A stretch of DNA of 64,000 nt from Rhodoplanes sp. Z2-YC6860 (lineage in GTDB: Bacteria; Pseudomonadota; Alphaproteobacteria; Rhizobiales; Xanthobacteraceae), in the NCBI RefSeq assembly GCF_001579845.1, contig NZ_CP007440.1:5912029-5976028 (forward strand), read 5' to 3'. Below, piece by piece: positions 14,726 through 24,324 of this stretch. The notes under the pieces were generated by a model. It was given only the letters and a program-made list of their open reading frames with translations. It did no database searches and was not told the DNA's origin. Made by a program: the position numbers and the translations under genes. Every line of letters starts with the position of its first letter. The first letter of the stretch is position 1.

Positions 14726-17371
14726 TCAAACCTGTGCCGGCTCGGAGGCCTTGACCTGCTCCGGCTCCTTAACGGGCTCGGGCGCCGCCACGGTGCGAGG
14801 CTTGCCCATCAGGGCCGGCTGGAAAAGCACCGCGGCGAACATGGTGGTGACCAGCGACAGGGCCAGAAGCTTGCCCATGCTGGACGTGCCCGGATGGCTC
14901 GACAGCCACAGGCTGCCGAAGGCCGTCGCCGTGGTGAGCGCGCTCCAGATCACGGCGCGGGTCAGGCTCGATTGCAGGAGATCGGTCTGACCGGCCCGCC
15001 ACGCCATGATGTAGTAGATCTTGAAGGCGACGCCGACGCCGAGCAGCAGCGGAAGCGCGATGATGTTGGCGTAGTTGAGCGGCATGCCGATCAGCACGCA
15101 GGCCTCGAGCGTGATCACGCCTGCGACCAGCAGCGGAATGAGCGTCAGCAGCACGTCGCCGAAACGCTTGAGCACAATCCACAGAAGAATCGCGATCGAC
15201 ACCAGCGCAAAGCCGCCCGCCATGATGAACGCGTTCACGATGGTGCGGCCGGATTCGAGCAGCGAAATCGGGGTGCCAACGGCCTCCGGGAATTGCGCCT
15301 GCACGGCGCGACCGAAATGCTGCATTGTGTCGTTGTCGTTGGGATCGCCCTTCGGGATCGCCTGGACGCGCATGCGGCCGTCGGCCGAGACCCATTGCCG
15401 CAGCACGCTCTCTGGAAGATTGCTGACCGACACGGGAGCGGCCTGAAGATAGTCGCGCAGCTCCCCGAGCGCGACACGCAGCGGCAGGATGAAAGCGGTT
15501 TCGACTGCATCGCGCTTCGCCTTGTCGGCCTGTGCGAGCTTCGTCAGACTGGCGGCAAGACGATTGGCCGCATTTGCACCGCTTCCGCTGGCCGACGCGG
15601 CAAGCCGCGTGAGCATGTCCGCAGTTCCCTGCAGCGCCGCGACATTCTGCGCGTCGGACGGCGCATGCGCGCCGTCTTCGGCCGACAGCGGTTGCTGAAG
15701 CTGTCGCGCCAACCCGCGGATCATCGCAAGCTTGCTGTCCTGATCGGCCGGGATGAGGCTCGCGACAGTCATGACTTGATCGACTTCCGGAATTTTCTTC
15801 AGACGCTCCGCGGTCGCCTCGGCATCTTTGAGATTCGGCACCAGAACGTTGATCGCATTCACGGCGACGGTCGGATCGTTGCGCAGGTCGAGGAAGGTCG
15901 CGACCGATTCCACCTTCGTGCTGCGCAGGTTGACCGGATTGAAGTCGAAATGCAGGTGGGCCAGCAACGGCAGCCCGGCAATCGCGACCAAAGCCGTGCC
16001 GCCGACCACCGCGATGCGATGCCGTTCGAGGAAACGGTCGACCGGAGCGAAAATACGATAGCCGACCTCCTCCGGCTCGCCCGGCGGCTTGAAGATGGTG
16101 AGCAGAGCCGGCAGCACCGTCAGGCTGGTGAAATAAGCGATCAGCATCCCCAAGCCGGCGACCTGGCCAAGCTCGGACACGCCGCGGTAATCCGTCGGCA
16201 CGAAAGACAGAAAGCCTGCCGCGACGGCCGCGGCCGCAAGCGTCAGCGGCGCGCCGATCTTGCGCGCCGTGCTCGACAGGGCTCCACGCAGATCGGCGTT
16301 CTCGTGACGTTCCGAACGATAACGAACGGCAAATTGAATGCCGAAGTCGACGCCGAGACCCACGAACAGCACCGCGAAGGCGATCGAAATCAGGTTGAGC
16401 GCGCCGACCACGATCAGGCCAAGCGCCGCGGTCACGACGAGGCCGACAAACAGGTTGAGGAACACCGCAACGATGATCCGACCCGAGCGCAGCGCGAGCC
16501 ACAGGATCACCAGCACCACCAGAATGGTGGCCACCGAATTGACCAATGCGCCTTCCTTGATGGTGCCAAATTCCTCATCGGCCATCGCCACCGGTCCGGT
16601 GAGACGCACCCGCGCGCGGAAGTCCTCTGCCAGCCTCAGATCGGCGGCGGTCTTGCGGATTGCCTCGCTCGCCGCCTCGCCGGGCTCCAGCGCGGCATAG
16701 TCGAGCACCGGCAGGACCTCGATCATCCGGCGCAGATCCTTCGGCTGTGGCGCCTTGCCGCTCAGGAGCTGGTGCCACGAGAAGCTTGCCGGCTCGCCGG
16801 CCAGCACCTTGTCGATCGTGTCCGCCGACATCGACAGCGGCCGCACCACCTCGTCGAGCTTCTGGCCGCCGGATTGCACGCCGAGCAATCCGAAGGAAAG
16901 ACCGCGGGTCAGCCCCCGCAGCGATGGATCGCTGGCCAGCGCACCGATGATCGGGCCGGCCGAAGCCAGACCACGCGTGGTGTCGGCGAGTTCGGCCTCG
17001 GATTGAAACAACAGGCCGTTCTTGGTGAAGAACGGATCGCGATCCAGCGGCTTGACCGATTTGAAGAGCGCAGGCTGCTTTTCAAGCCTGCCCGCCAGCA
17101 ACGAGGACGCCTCGGTGGCAAGCTCCGGCGTCGGGGCGTCGACGACGATCAGAATCGAATTGACCGAGCCCGGAAAGGCCGCGTCATAAGCCCTCTCCCG
17201 CTTCCGCCATTCGAGGTTTGGCGCGAGCAGATTATTGATGTCGGTGGTGATGGCAAAGTGCTGCGTCGCATAGACGCCCGAGCCGCCTGCGATAACCGCG
17301 GCAAGGACGATCACGGCCCAGGCGTAGCGGCTGCAAAACTCAACGAGGCGTGTGACGGCAGTTACCAACAT
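14726..17371 (-). CDS. hpnN: Hopanoid-associated RND (MMPL) transporter HpnN
   Basis: An 881-residue RND-type membrane protein of the hopanoid subfamily. The first TM is near residues 15-37, followed by a large periplasmic loop (TTDINNLLAPNLEWRKRERAYDAAFPGS), a block of five TMs in the middle (VNSVATILVVLVILWLALRSG, then ALNLISIAFAVLFVGLGVDFGIQFAVRYRSE), a second periplasmic loop and a second TM block to the end. Known HpnN moves hopanoids from the inner to the outer membrane. The next gene on the opposite strand is hpnH, another hopanoid gene, which supports the call. It is 665 bases divergent from hpnH, so each has its own promoter. Confidence 0.93.
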   Translation of the reverse strand: MLVTAVTRLVEFCSRYAWAVIVLAAVIAGGSGVYATQHFAITTDINNLLAPNLEWRKRERAYDAAFPGSVNSILIVVDAPTPELATEASSLLAGRLEKQPALFKSVKPLDRDPFFTKNGLLFQSEAELADTTRGLASAGPIIGALASDPSLRGLTRGLSFGLLGVQSGGQKLDEVVRPLSMSADTIDKVLAGEPASFSWHQLLSGKAPQPKDLRRMIEVLPVLDYAALEPGEAASEAIRKTAADLRLAEDFRARVRLTGPVAMADEEFGTIKEGALVNSVATILVVLVILWLALRSGRIIVAVFLNLFVGLVVTAALGLIVVGALNLISIAFAVLFVGLGVDFGIQFAVRYRSERHENADLRGALSSTARKIGAPLTLAAAAVAAGFLSFVPTDYRGVSELGQVAGLGMLIAYFTSLTVLPALLTIFKPPGEPEEVGYRIFAPVDRFLERHRIAVVGGTALVAIAGLPLLAHLHFDFNPVNLRSTKVESVATFLDLRNDPTVAVNAINVLVPNLKDAEATAERLKKIPEVDQVMTVASLIPADQDSKLAMIRGLARQLQQPLSAEDGAHAPSDAQNVAALQGTADMLTRLAASASGSGANAANRLAASLTKLAQADKAKRDAVETAFILPLRVALGELRDYLQAAPVSVSNLPESVLRQWVSADGRMRVQAIPKGDPNDNDTMQHFGRAVQAQFPEAVGTPISLLESGRTIVNAFIMAGGFALVSIAILLWIVLKRFGDVLLTLIPLLVAGVITLEACVLIGMPLNYANIIALPLLLGVGVAFKIYYIMAWRAGQTDLLQSSLTRAVIWSALTTATAFGSLWLSSHPGTSSMGKLLALSLVTTMFAAVLFQPALMGKPRTVAAPEPVKEPEQVKASEPAQV

Positions 17372-18036
17372 GATTCATGGCTCTGCCGGGTCGCGTCCAG
17401 CGAGCGCCTCGGGGTGAAATTGCATGCCGAATCTTTCTTATTCATAAGTCCAAACCGGAGTTCCCGATAATGGCTTGGCCCGCAAGCCGGGCCTTACGGA
17501 TGGCCGTCAATATCGTGTGAGCATGCAATCCAAAGCTGAGCGCGAGCCACGCGCCGTACCGGATCGCGGGTCAGGTTCTGGGCCGCGAGGCGGCGCTGAC
17601 GGAGGAGCCGAAGTGACTGGACCATAAAGCCAAATCCGAAGATGAAAGGACCGTTCCTCGTTACTTGCCGAGGTCTACGCTCCCCCACCCCGCCGACCCG
17701 CTGCGGCGGCTATGTCACACAAAGGGCAGCCGCTGTCGACCGTTTCGACACACATCCAACCCCGTTACAAGCATGGCGCATGCCATTCGGACGCGTTTTC
17801 GCCGTGCCTGGGCGTCCTTCCGGCCGTTATCCCAGGATCGCCTTCAAACCGGTTCCGTGTGGCGGCGCTGCCATTGCGCCCCGGGATCAAAATGCTAGAT
17901 ATCAAGGGTTATGCCGCGCCGCGGTCGTTTGACCCCACCGGCTTTGGACAGGAGCCTTCCGGCCCTCACGGGCCAGAGCATTCAACGTGATGGTCTGACC
18001 CGGCAAACCCAACTCCAGCGAAATCAGGCGGTCATT
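17372..18036. other. Long divergent intergenic region between hpnN and hpnH
   Basis: 665 bases without a convincing gene. Short open frames occur on both strands (for example 17494-17688 minus and 17712-17990 plus), but their composition is not protein-like and they lack good ribosome-binding sites. A 6-bp hairpin is at 17472-17488. Both hpn promoters must lie here, with room for a long hpnH leader. I found no clear EcfG-type GGAAC/CGTT pair. Confidence 0.6.
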
Positions 18037-19182
18037 TTGGGCATTCCCCTTCTTCAGAAAGTTCACGTCGGCAGCTACCTCATCCGCCAGCATCTGTCGG
18101 GACGGAAGCGCTATCCGCTGGTGCTGATGCTGGAGCCGCTGTTCCGCTGCAACCTGGCTTGCGCCGGCTGCGGCAAGATCGATTATCCGGACGAGATCTT
18201 GAACCAGCGCATCTCGGTCGAGGACGCGCTCACCGCCGTCGACGAGTGCGGCGCGCCGGTGGTCTCGATCGCCGGCGGCGAGCCGCTGCTGCACAAGGAG
18301 CTGCCGACCATCGTCAAGGGCATCATTGCCCGCCGCAAGTTCGTCTATCTCTGCACCAATGCGCTGCTCATGGAAAAGCGCATGAAGGACTACGAGCCGA
18401 GCCCCTACTTTGTGTGGTCGGTGCACCTGGACGGCGACAAGGAAGACCACGACAAATCGGTCTGTCAGGCCGGCACCTATGATCGCGCGGTCGCCGCCAT
18501 CAAGGCCGCCAAGGCCAAGGGCTTCCGCTGCAACATCAACTGCACGCTGTTCAACAATGCCGATCCGGAGCGGATGGCAAAGTTCTTCGATGAAGTGATG
18601 GCAATGGGCGTCGACGGCATCACCGTGTCGCCGGGCTACGCCTATGAGCGCGCGCCGGACCAGCAGCACTTCCTCAACCGCCAGACCACCAAGCAGCTGT
18701 TCCGCGACATCTTCAAGCGCGGCAATGGCGGCAAGAAGTGGTCGTTCAGCCAGTCCGGCCTGTTCCTGGACTTCCTGGCCGGCAACCAGACCTATCACTG
18801 CACGCCGTGGGGCAATCCGACCCGCACCGTGTTCGGCTGGCAAAAGCCCTGCTATCTGCTCGGCGAAGGCTACGCCAAGACCTTCAAGGAGCTGATGGAG
18901 AGCACCGATTGGGACGCCTACGGCGTCGGCAACTACGAGAAGTGCGCCGACTGCATGGTCCATTCGGGCTTCGAGGCCACGGCCGTGCAGGACACCTTCA
19001 AGCACCCGCTCAAGGCGCTGGCCAACGCGGTTGGCGGCATCAAGACCGAAGGCGAGATGGCGCCCGAAATTTCGCTCGATCGCCAGAGGCCTGCTCAGTA
19101 CGTATTTTCGCGTCACGTCGACCAGAAGCTGACTGAAATCCGAGACAACAAGGCCCGCACCAAGCAACCGACGGCCGCGTAG
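18037..19182 (+). CDS. hpnH: Adenosyl-hopene transferase HpnH (radical SAM)
   Basis: A 381-residue radical SAM enzyme. The cluster-binding motif CNLACAGC (CX3CX2C) is at residues 38-45, followed by KIDYPDEIL, and the SAM-binding SIAGGEPLLH near 86-95. The C-terminal part has further cysteines around residues 252-315 (YHCTPWGN, KPCYLLGEGY, CADCMVHSG), typical of HpnH, which joins the 5'-deoxyadenosyl group of SAM to hopene, the first step of the extended hopanoid side chain. The family begins with a short IPxLQKVHVG strand; the only start giving this is TTG at 18037, with AGGCGG upstream. Longer frames upstream add non-homologous residues. hpnN is divergent upstream. Confidence 0.95.
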   Translation: MGIPLLQKVHVGSYLIRQHLSGRKRYPLVLMLEPLFRCNLACAGCGKIDYPDEILNQRISVEDALTAVDECGAPVVSIAGGEPLLHKELPTIVKGIIARRKFVYLCTNALLMEKRMKDYEPSPYFVWSVHLDGDKEDHDKSVCQAGTYDRAVAAIKAAKAKGFRCNINCTLFNNADPERMAKFFDEVMAMGVDGITVSPGYAYERAPDQQHFLNRQTTKQLFRDIFKRGNGGKKWSFSQSGLFLDFLAGNQTYHCTPWGNPTRTVFGWQKPCYLLGEGYAKTFKELMESTDWDAYGVGNYEKCADCMVHSGFEATAVQDTFKHPLKALANAVGGIKTEGEMAPEISLDRQRPAQYVFSRHVDQKLTEIRDNKARTKQPTAA

Positions 19183-19287
19183 ATTTTTGCCCATTCGACG
19201 CCGTCGGGCGACACGCAACACCAGGGAACCGCGGACGAAACCTTCGCTTAAAACGCAAGGCCCAAGGACCGCGCGATTGGCTGATCC

Positions 19288-19836
19288 ATGATTCAATCGA
19301 ATTCCAATTCATCCGATTCCGAGACTTCCCCATCGAACATATTGAAGGCTGGGCTCAAGACTGGCCTGATCGCCGCGATCTTGAGCTTCGGCATCTTTAC
19401 GAACGGTGCCGCGGTTGCCGCGGAAACTCCGTTCGCCCATCTGGCGGGAAGCTGGGCCGGCCAAGGCAAGATCACGGTTCAGAATGGCTCCAGCGAGCGT
19501 ATCCGCTGCCGCGGCACTTACCGCGCTGGCGAAACCGGGACGACGCTGACGATCAGCCTGCGTTGCGCCAGCGACAGCTACAAGTTCGAGCTGGCAAGCG
19601 ACGTCACCTACCAAAACGGCAACATCTCCGGCTCGTGGAACGAAAGCTCGCGGCAGGTTTATGGCCAGCTCACGGGCCGAGCCAACGCCAGCAGCATCAC
19701 GGCGCAGGCGTCTGCGGTCGGCGTCACCGCGACGATTTCAATCGCCACGCGCGGCAACAGCCAGAGCGTGGCGATCCGCTCGCCCGGCAGCGAGATTTCC
19801 GAAATCGCCGTTACGATGGCTCGCGCCGGCCGGTAA
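19288..19836 (+). CDS. Secreted or membrane-anchored hypothetical protein
   Basis: A 182-residue protein, family not recognised. An N-terminal tail of about 25 polar residues precedes a hydrophobic stretch (LIAAILSFGIFTNGAAVAA, residues about 27-45) that can be a signal peptide ending AVAA or an anchor. The rest is beta-rich and polar (FAHLAGSWAGQGKITVQNG, GTTLTISLRC) with two cysteines (about residues 73 and 92) that could pair. This looks like a small periplasmic beta-sheet protein. It lies 105 bases after hpnH on the same strand and may be cotranscribed; a role in hopanoid biology is only a guess. Confidence 0.75.
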   Translation: MIQSNSNSSDSETSPSNILKAGLKTGLIAAILSFGIFTNGAAVAAETPFAHLAGSWAGQGKITVQNGSSERIRCRGTYRAGETGTTLTISLRCASDSYKFELASDVTYQNGNISGSWNESSRQVYGQLTGRANASSITAQASAVGVTATISIATRGNSQSVAIRSPGSEISEIAVTMARAGR

Positions 19837-19907
19837 GCCCGCCGGAAATAGCGGAAATCATCGACGCGCTCGGCGTGATGCGGCGCCGGAGGCCTAATCA
19901 CAGGGCC

Positions 19908-21956
19908 TCAAGCCGCGCGTACGGTGGCGAGGAACTTGTTGGCTTCGAGCCGGAGCTTGTTGCTCTCCTCAGACAGCGCGCGCGCTGATTCAAGAACGCC
20001 TTCAGACGCCGATCCCGTGTTGGACGCTTCTTTGTTGACGTCGGAGATACCGGCAGTGACCTGTCGCGCGCCCCGCACCGCCTGTTTGACGTTGTTGGAA
20101 ATCTGCAACGCGGTCACGTCCTGGGCCTCCACCGACGAAGCGATCGCGGAGGCTATCTCGGAGAGGCGGACGATGGTTGCGCCAATGCCCTTCAACGCGG
20201 CAACCGATTCCTCGGTGGCCGACTGAATCCCGGAAATCTGCTCGCCGATCTCGTTGGTGGCCTCGCTGGTCCGCTGCGCCAGCATCTTGACCTCGGATGC
20301 GACCACCGCGAAGCCGCGGCCGGCCTCACCCGCTCGCGCAGCCTCGATGGTGGCGTTGAGCGCCAGAAGATTGGTCTGCGCCGCAATGGCGCTGATCAGC
20401 TTGACCACGTCGCCGATCCGGCTCGCGGCCGCCGCAAGCTCCGACATCCGGGCGTCGGTGCTGTGGGCCTGCTGGACGGCCTGGCGGGCAATGCCGCTCG
20501 ATTCCTGCGCCTGGCGATTGATCTCGCTGGCGGACGCGGAAATTTCGTCCGCGGCCTGCGACACGAGTTGCACATTGTTGGCGGCCTGCTCCGCCGAGGC
20601 TGCAAGCATCACCGAAAGCCCGCGCGTTGACGATACAGCCTGGGTGAGAGTGGCGGCGGCAGTCTCGAGCCCGATCGATGTGGACGACACGGTGTTGACG
20701 ACACCGCCTACCGTGGCCTCAAAGGTGTCGGCGAGCTGGCGCATCTCGGCTTTTTGCTCGCTGCGCATGCGTTCGGCGGCCACCTTCTGCTCGCTTTCGA
20801 TCAGCTCCATGCGGATCATGTTGCTGCGAAACACGTCCGCGACGCGAGCGGTGTCGCCGATCTCGTCGCTGCGCTTGGTGTAAGGAATCCGCACCGCCTT
20901 GTCGCCGCCGGCAAGCTGCATCAGCACTTCGCCGATCCTGCGGATCGGCCGGCCGATGGCGACCGAAGAATAGATCATCGTGCCGAGCAACAGGAAGGTC
21001 ACGATTGCGCCGATCACGATTCGCATGCTCTCGGCCCGAGCGAGCCCCGCCGAGGCGGCGAGGCCGGCTTGCTCACTGTAATGAGCCGCGTTGGCGATGG
21101 CCTGTTCCAGCGCGCCGCGTGCTGCGGCCTCCGCGACATTGGCCCGATCGGTCTGGATCCGGTTCTGCGCCTCGATGGCATCGGTCGTGGATTTGAGCGT
21201 CCCGGTGTATTCGGCAACCATGGCCGCGAGTTTGTCGATGCCTTCGGACAGTGATTTGTCCGCGGCGTCCCGCCGCGCATAGTTGAGCTTCTGCACCGCC
21301 TGTTCGGCCGCGACCGTGATCTTGTAGCGTTGGGCCGCCTCGCTCAGGACGAAATAGCGCCAGGTCGAGGTGCGCGCATCTTTGAAGGCGGACTCTGCCT
21401 CGGTGATGAGCGTCTCGACGTTCCTGACATTTGCCAGGAGCTCGAAAGCCGGCGAATTCACAAGGCGCAGAATGCCGCGCGCCCAGGCCGCCTCGGTTTG
21501 GTCGAGGCTTTTGAAAGAGGATAGGATTTCGGTCTGCTTGGCTTCGATCTCGCGAAGCGCCGCGACATATTCCAGCGTCAGGCCCTCGATCTTGTCGAAC
21601 TGCGCTTTGGCCTCGGCGTCGTAGGTCAGCGAGCGCAATCGATCGAGACGCTCATGGACCGCGGCGGCGATCTCGTCGAGCTTGGCAGCAAGGTGATTGG
21701 TTTCTTCGATCGTCTGCGCCTTGCGCAGATCACGCCCGGTGATTTGCGCCGACTGCATCGCGACCTCGGTCATGATGCTCTCGGTAACGATCTCGCGTTG
21801 GCGGTCGGCGCCCGACACGAGATGCTCGATTGCGCGGCTGTTGATCTGCTCGCCGATGATCATGACGGCGACCAGCAAAATACCGACCGCGACGCAAAAA
21901 CCGAGTTTTGCGCCGATACGGAACTTGCCGGGGAAGCCGATTCGCCTCATGGCCAT
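19908..21956 (-). CDS. Methyl-accepting chemotaxis protein
   Basis: A 682-residue chemoreceptor: cytoplasmic start, TM1 (residues about 17-36, [20 protein letters not shown]), a long periplasmic helical sensor of about 270 residues, TM2 near 307-325 ([20 protein letters not shown]), a HAMP domain ([19 protein letters not shown]), then the signalling domain with the highly conserved tip [20 protein letters not shown] near residue 520. It controls flagellar or related motility through CheA/CheW, none of which is encoded here. The ligand is unknown. The gene is isolated and convergent with the preceding hypothetical gene. Confidence 0.95.
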   Translation of the reverse strand: MAMRRIGFPGKFRIGAKLGFCVAVGILLVAVMIIGEQINSRAIEHLVSGADRQREIVTESIMTEVAMQSAQITGRDLRKAQTIEETNHLAAKLDEIAAAVHERLDRLRSLTYDAEAKAQFDKIEGLTLEYVAALREIEAKQTEILSSFKSLDQTEAAWARGILRLVNSPAFELLANVRNVETLITEAESAFKDARTSTWRYFVLSEAAQRYKITVAAEQAVQKLNYARRDAADKSLSEGIDKLAAMVAEYTGTLKSTTDAIEAQNRIQTDRANVAEAAARGALEQAIANAAHYSEQAGLAASAGLARAESMRIVIGAIVTFLLLGTMIYSSVAIGRPIRRIGEVLMQLAGGDKAVRIPYTKRSDEIGDTARVADVFRSNMIRMELIESEQKVAAERMRSEQKAEMRQLADTFEATVGGVVNTVSSTSIGLETAAATLTQAVSSTRGLSVMLAASAEQAANNVQLVSQAADEISASASEINRQAQESSGIARQAVQQAHSTDARMSELAAAASRIGDVVKLISAIAAQTNLLALNATIEAARAGEAGRGFAVVASEVKMLAQRTSEATNEIGEQISGIQSATEESVAALKGIGATIVRLSEIASAIASSVEAQDVTALQISNNVKQAVRGARQVTAGISDVNKEASNTGSASEGVLESARALSEESNKLRLEANKFLATVRAA

Positions 21957-22033
21957 CTATGAATTGGCCAGATTTGGTAAATGGGAGGTAAAATCGCTGG
22001 CGTTTCCGCAGGCAAACCTGATGAACGCAGCTT

Positions 22034-22291
22034 TTAGCAGAGGTCAGATTGCTCGCTCCGAGCGCTAATGCCGTGCTTCGTTTGGTGGCAGCTTGAGCAA
22101 ACCAATCGGCCACGCTGGAATTCGGAGGTTACGCCGAGAGTCGCGGTGATCAATTGCGCCTGTTGCCGCCACTTCAGGCCAAGCAGTTCCTGAATACAGG
22201 TGTCGCAGTAAACCTGACCTGGCTTATCGCGCAAAAAATCACGAATGCGCGCTGGCACCGACCGGCTCCCGTTCTGATCGCCCCGAGCCAT
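22034..22291 (-). CDS. Small Cys-rich (zinc-ribbon-like) conserved hypothetical protein
   Basis: An 85-residue protein with two Cys pairs, CDTC near residues 29-32 and CSSC near 65-68, and the intervening segment IQELLGLKWRQQAQLITATLGVT. The spacing fits a structural zinc site. The sequence type is familiar from Rhizobiales, where it is annotated as hypothetical. The ATG at 22291 is followed directly by the domain. It is divergent from cysQ, with no operon partner. A role in nucleic-acid or protein binding can be imagined but is not shown. Confidence 0.7.
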   Translation of the reverse strand: MARGDQNGSRSVPARIRDFLRDKPGQVYCDTCIQELLGLKWRQQAQLITATLGVTSEFQRGRLVCSSCHQTKHGISARSEQSDLC

Positions 22292-22448
22292 CTGATATCC
22301 GCTTCACTTGCCCCATGGAGCGCCGGATGCCCCGGGGTCAAACTCGATCCGGCGCAGGGAAAGTATCGGGACGCAAAAGTCGAGAATGTGATGAGAGACA
22401 CAAATTCCGGAATTTTTCAGCGCATTTTTCCCAACTTCCTCAAACGAT

Positions 22449-23327
22449 ATGGAATGGAGGCTCACTCGGGTACCGGCTATAAGCATATCCAGGGTAGATA
22501 GAGCACGCTTCGAACAACGGACCCGGCAGGTGGTCGACTACAATCAACTCGCACTTGCATTCGGAGCGATCGCGGTCGAGGCCGGCCAGCTCATCATGAA
22601 GGCAAGGGACAAAGGCTGTCCCGCTCGACGTAAAGCCGATGGCTCTCCGGTGACGGAGGCCGACCTCGTCGCCGACCAATTCATTCGGGATAGACTTCCG
22701 GATATCGCTTGCGGCGCGCTTGTGATTACCGAGGAAGCCTTCGATCTGCATGAGGTCGATCCGCTTCCGGACCGCTTCATCCTTGTCGATCCGCTCGATG
22801 GGACTCGCGAATTCGCCGCTGGCCGCGACGAGTTCACGGTCAACATCGCGCTGATCGAGGCAGCGCGACCGGTGGCCGGTGTGATCTACGCGCCCGCCAC
22901 ATCGCAGCTGTATATCGCGGGCAACGAGGCTTACCACGCCGAGGTCAAGCTCGGCGAAGCGATACCCAAGCTGGAAGCGATGCGAAGGCTTTCAACAGCA
23001 CCGGTCCCGCACGACGGACTCCGTGCGGTCGCCAGCCGCTCACATCTCGATTCTACGACCAAGCAGTGGCTCGATGAACGGGCTATCAAACAGTTCTGCT
23101 CGGCGGGCTCGTCGTTGAAGTTCTGTACGCTCGCGGACGGCAAGGCTGACGTTTACCCGCGGTTTTCGCCGACGATGGAGTGGGATACTGCGGCTGGACA
23201 GGCAATCTTGACGGTGGCTGGGGGCTGCGTGCTCGCGCTCGATGGCACACCGCTGTGCTATGGGAAGACAGCCGATAAATTTCGGAACAGCGGCTTTATC
23301 GCCTGGGGGCGTGCGCCCAGCTTGTGA
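22449..23327 (+). CDS. cysQ: 3'(2'),5'-bisphosphate nucleotidase CysQ
   Basis: A 292-residue Mg2+-dependent phosphatase of the inositol-monophosphatase superfamily. The metal site motifs are [30 protein letters not shown] and [10 protein letters not shown], in the right order. CysQ removes the 3' phosphate of PAP, the by-product of PAPS use, relieving inhibition of sulfation and reduction. The fold begins at about residue 30; a GTG at 22530 would give a shorter protein of 265 residues closer to the usual length, so the start is uncertain. It lies just upstream of cysD and cysNC on the same strand, fitting a sulfate-activation operon. Confidence 0.92.
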   Translation: MEWRLTRVPAISISRVDRARFEQRTRQVVDYNQLALAFGAIAVEAGQLIMKARDKGCPARRKADGSPVTEADLVADQFIRDRLPDIACGALVITEEAFDLHEVDPLPDRFILVDPLDGTREFAAGRDEFTVNIALIEAARPVAGVIYAPATSQLYIAGNEAYHAEVKLGEAIPKLEAMRRLSTAPVPHDGLRAVASRSHLDSTTKQWLDERAIKQFCSAGSSLKFCTLADGKADVYPRFSPTMEWDTAAGQAILTVAGGCVLALDGTPLCYGKTADKFRNSGFIAWGRAPSL

Positions 23328-23391
23328 TCTCCAAAGAGAACCTAGACCCAGTACGCCTAGCAGCCGATTGACCATCGCCAGGGTAACTCCC

Positions 23392-24324
23392 GTGCTCCAC
23401 GTGCCGACAATTGCTGCCGCTCGAACACTGCCCAAGCATCTCCGACGGCTCGAAGCCGAGTCGATCGAGATCATGCGCGAGGTGATCGCCGAATTCAAAA
23501 ATCCGGTGATGCTGTATTCGATCGGCAAGGATTCCGGCGTGATGCTGCATCTTGCCATCAAGGCGTTTCATCCGGCACCACTGCCCTTCCCGGTGATGCA
23601 TATCGACACCACCTGGAAGTTTCGCGACATGATCAAATTTCGCGATGACACCGCGAAACGGCTTGGCCTCAAGCTGATCGTCTACATCAACCAGGAGGGC
23701 GTCGAACGCGGCATCAGCCCGATCGCGTCCGGTTCTTCGGTGCACACTCACGTGATGAAGACCGAGGCGCTGAAGAAGGCGCTCGACCTCCATGGCTTCG
23801 ACGCCGCCTTCGGCGGTGCGCGGCGCGATGAGGAGAAGAGTCGCGCCAAGGAGCGCATCTTCTCATTCCGCTCGCAAGGCCATACCTGGGATCCGCGCAA
23901 TCAGCGTCCAGAGCTTTGGAATCTGTTCAACAACCGAATCAAGCCAGGTGAGACGATCCGCGTATTCCCACTGTCGAACTGGACCGAGCTCGACATCTGG
24001 CATTACATCATGCTGGAAGAAATTCCGGTGGTGCCGCTTTATTTCGCCAAGGAGCGGCCGGTGGTGAAGCGGTCCGGCACCTGGATCATGGTCGATGACG
24101 ATCGCATGCCGCTTGAACCCGGTGAGAAGCCGCAGATGAAGCTCGTTCGCTTTCGCACGCTGGGCTGTTATCCGCTCAGCGGCGCGATCGAATCTGACGC
24201 GAACACCGTCGAGGCTATCGTTGCCGAAATGAAAACGGCTCGTGTCTCGGAGCGGCAGGGCCGCCTGATCGACACCGACGAGGCTGCGTCGATGGAGAGG
24301 AAGAAGCGCGAAGGCTATTTCTGA
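23392..24324 (+). CDS. cysD: Sulfate adenylyltransferase small subunit CysD
   Basis: A 310-residue ATP-sulfurylase subunit of the PP-loop type. The pyrophosphate loop SIGKDSG is at residues 43-49 and the conserved [20 protein letters not shown] near 142-161. With the CysN GTPase it makes APS from sulfate and ATP in the cytoplasm. A frame extending 50 codons further upstream overlaps the end of cysQ and is not family-like; GTG at 23392 is preferred, with AGGG 8 bases upstream. The stop overlaps the ATG of cysNC by one base (TGATG), which couples the two genes. Confidence 0.95.
   Translation: MLHVPTIAAARTLPKHLRRLEAESIEIMREVIAEFKNPVMLYSIGKDSGVMLHLAIKAFHPAPLPFPVMHIDTTWKFRDMIKFRDDTAKRLGLKLIVYINQEGVERGISPIASGSSVHTHVMKTEALKKALDLHGFDAAFGGARRDEEKSRAKERIFSFRSQGHTWDPRNQRPELWNLFNNRIKPGETIRVFPLSNWTELDIWHYIMLEEIPVVPLYFAKERPVVKRSGTWIMVDDDRMPLEPGEKPQMKLVRFRTLGCYPLSGAIESDANTVEAIVAEMKTARVSERQGRLIDTDEAASMERKKREGYF

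Noticed and set aside
14531-17470. 979-residue open frame on the plus strand
   Set aside because: Antisense to hpnN; composition is the usual reverse-strand artefact.
17712-17990. 92-residue open frame between hpnN and hpnH
   Set aside because: No ribosome-binding site and no protein-like pattern; it lies in the hpnH leader region.
17902-19296. 464-residue open frame on the minus strand
   Set aside because: Antisense to hpnH, which has the radical SAM motif.
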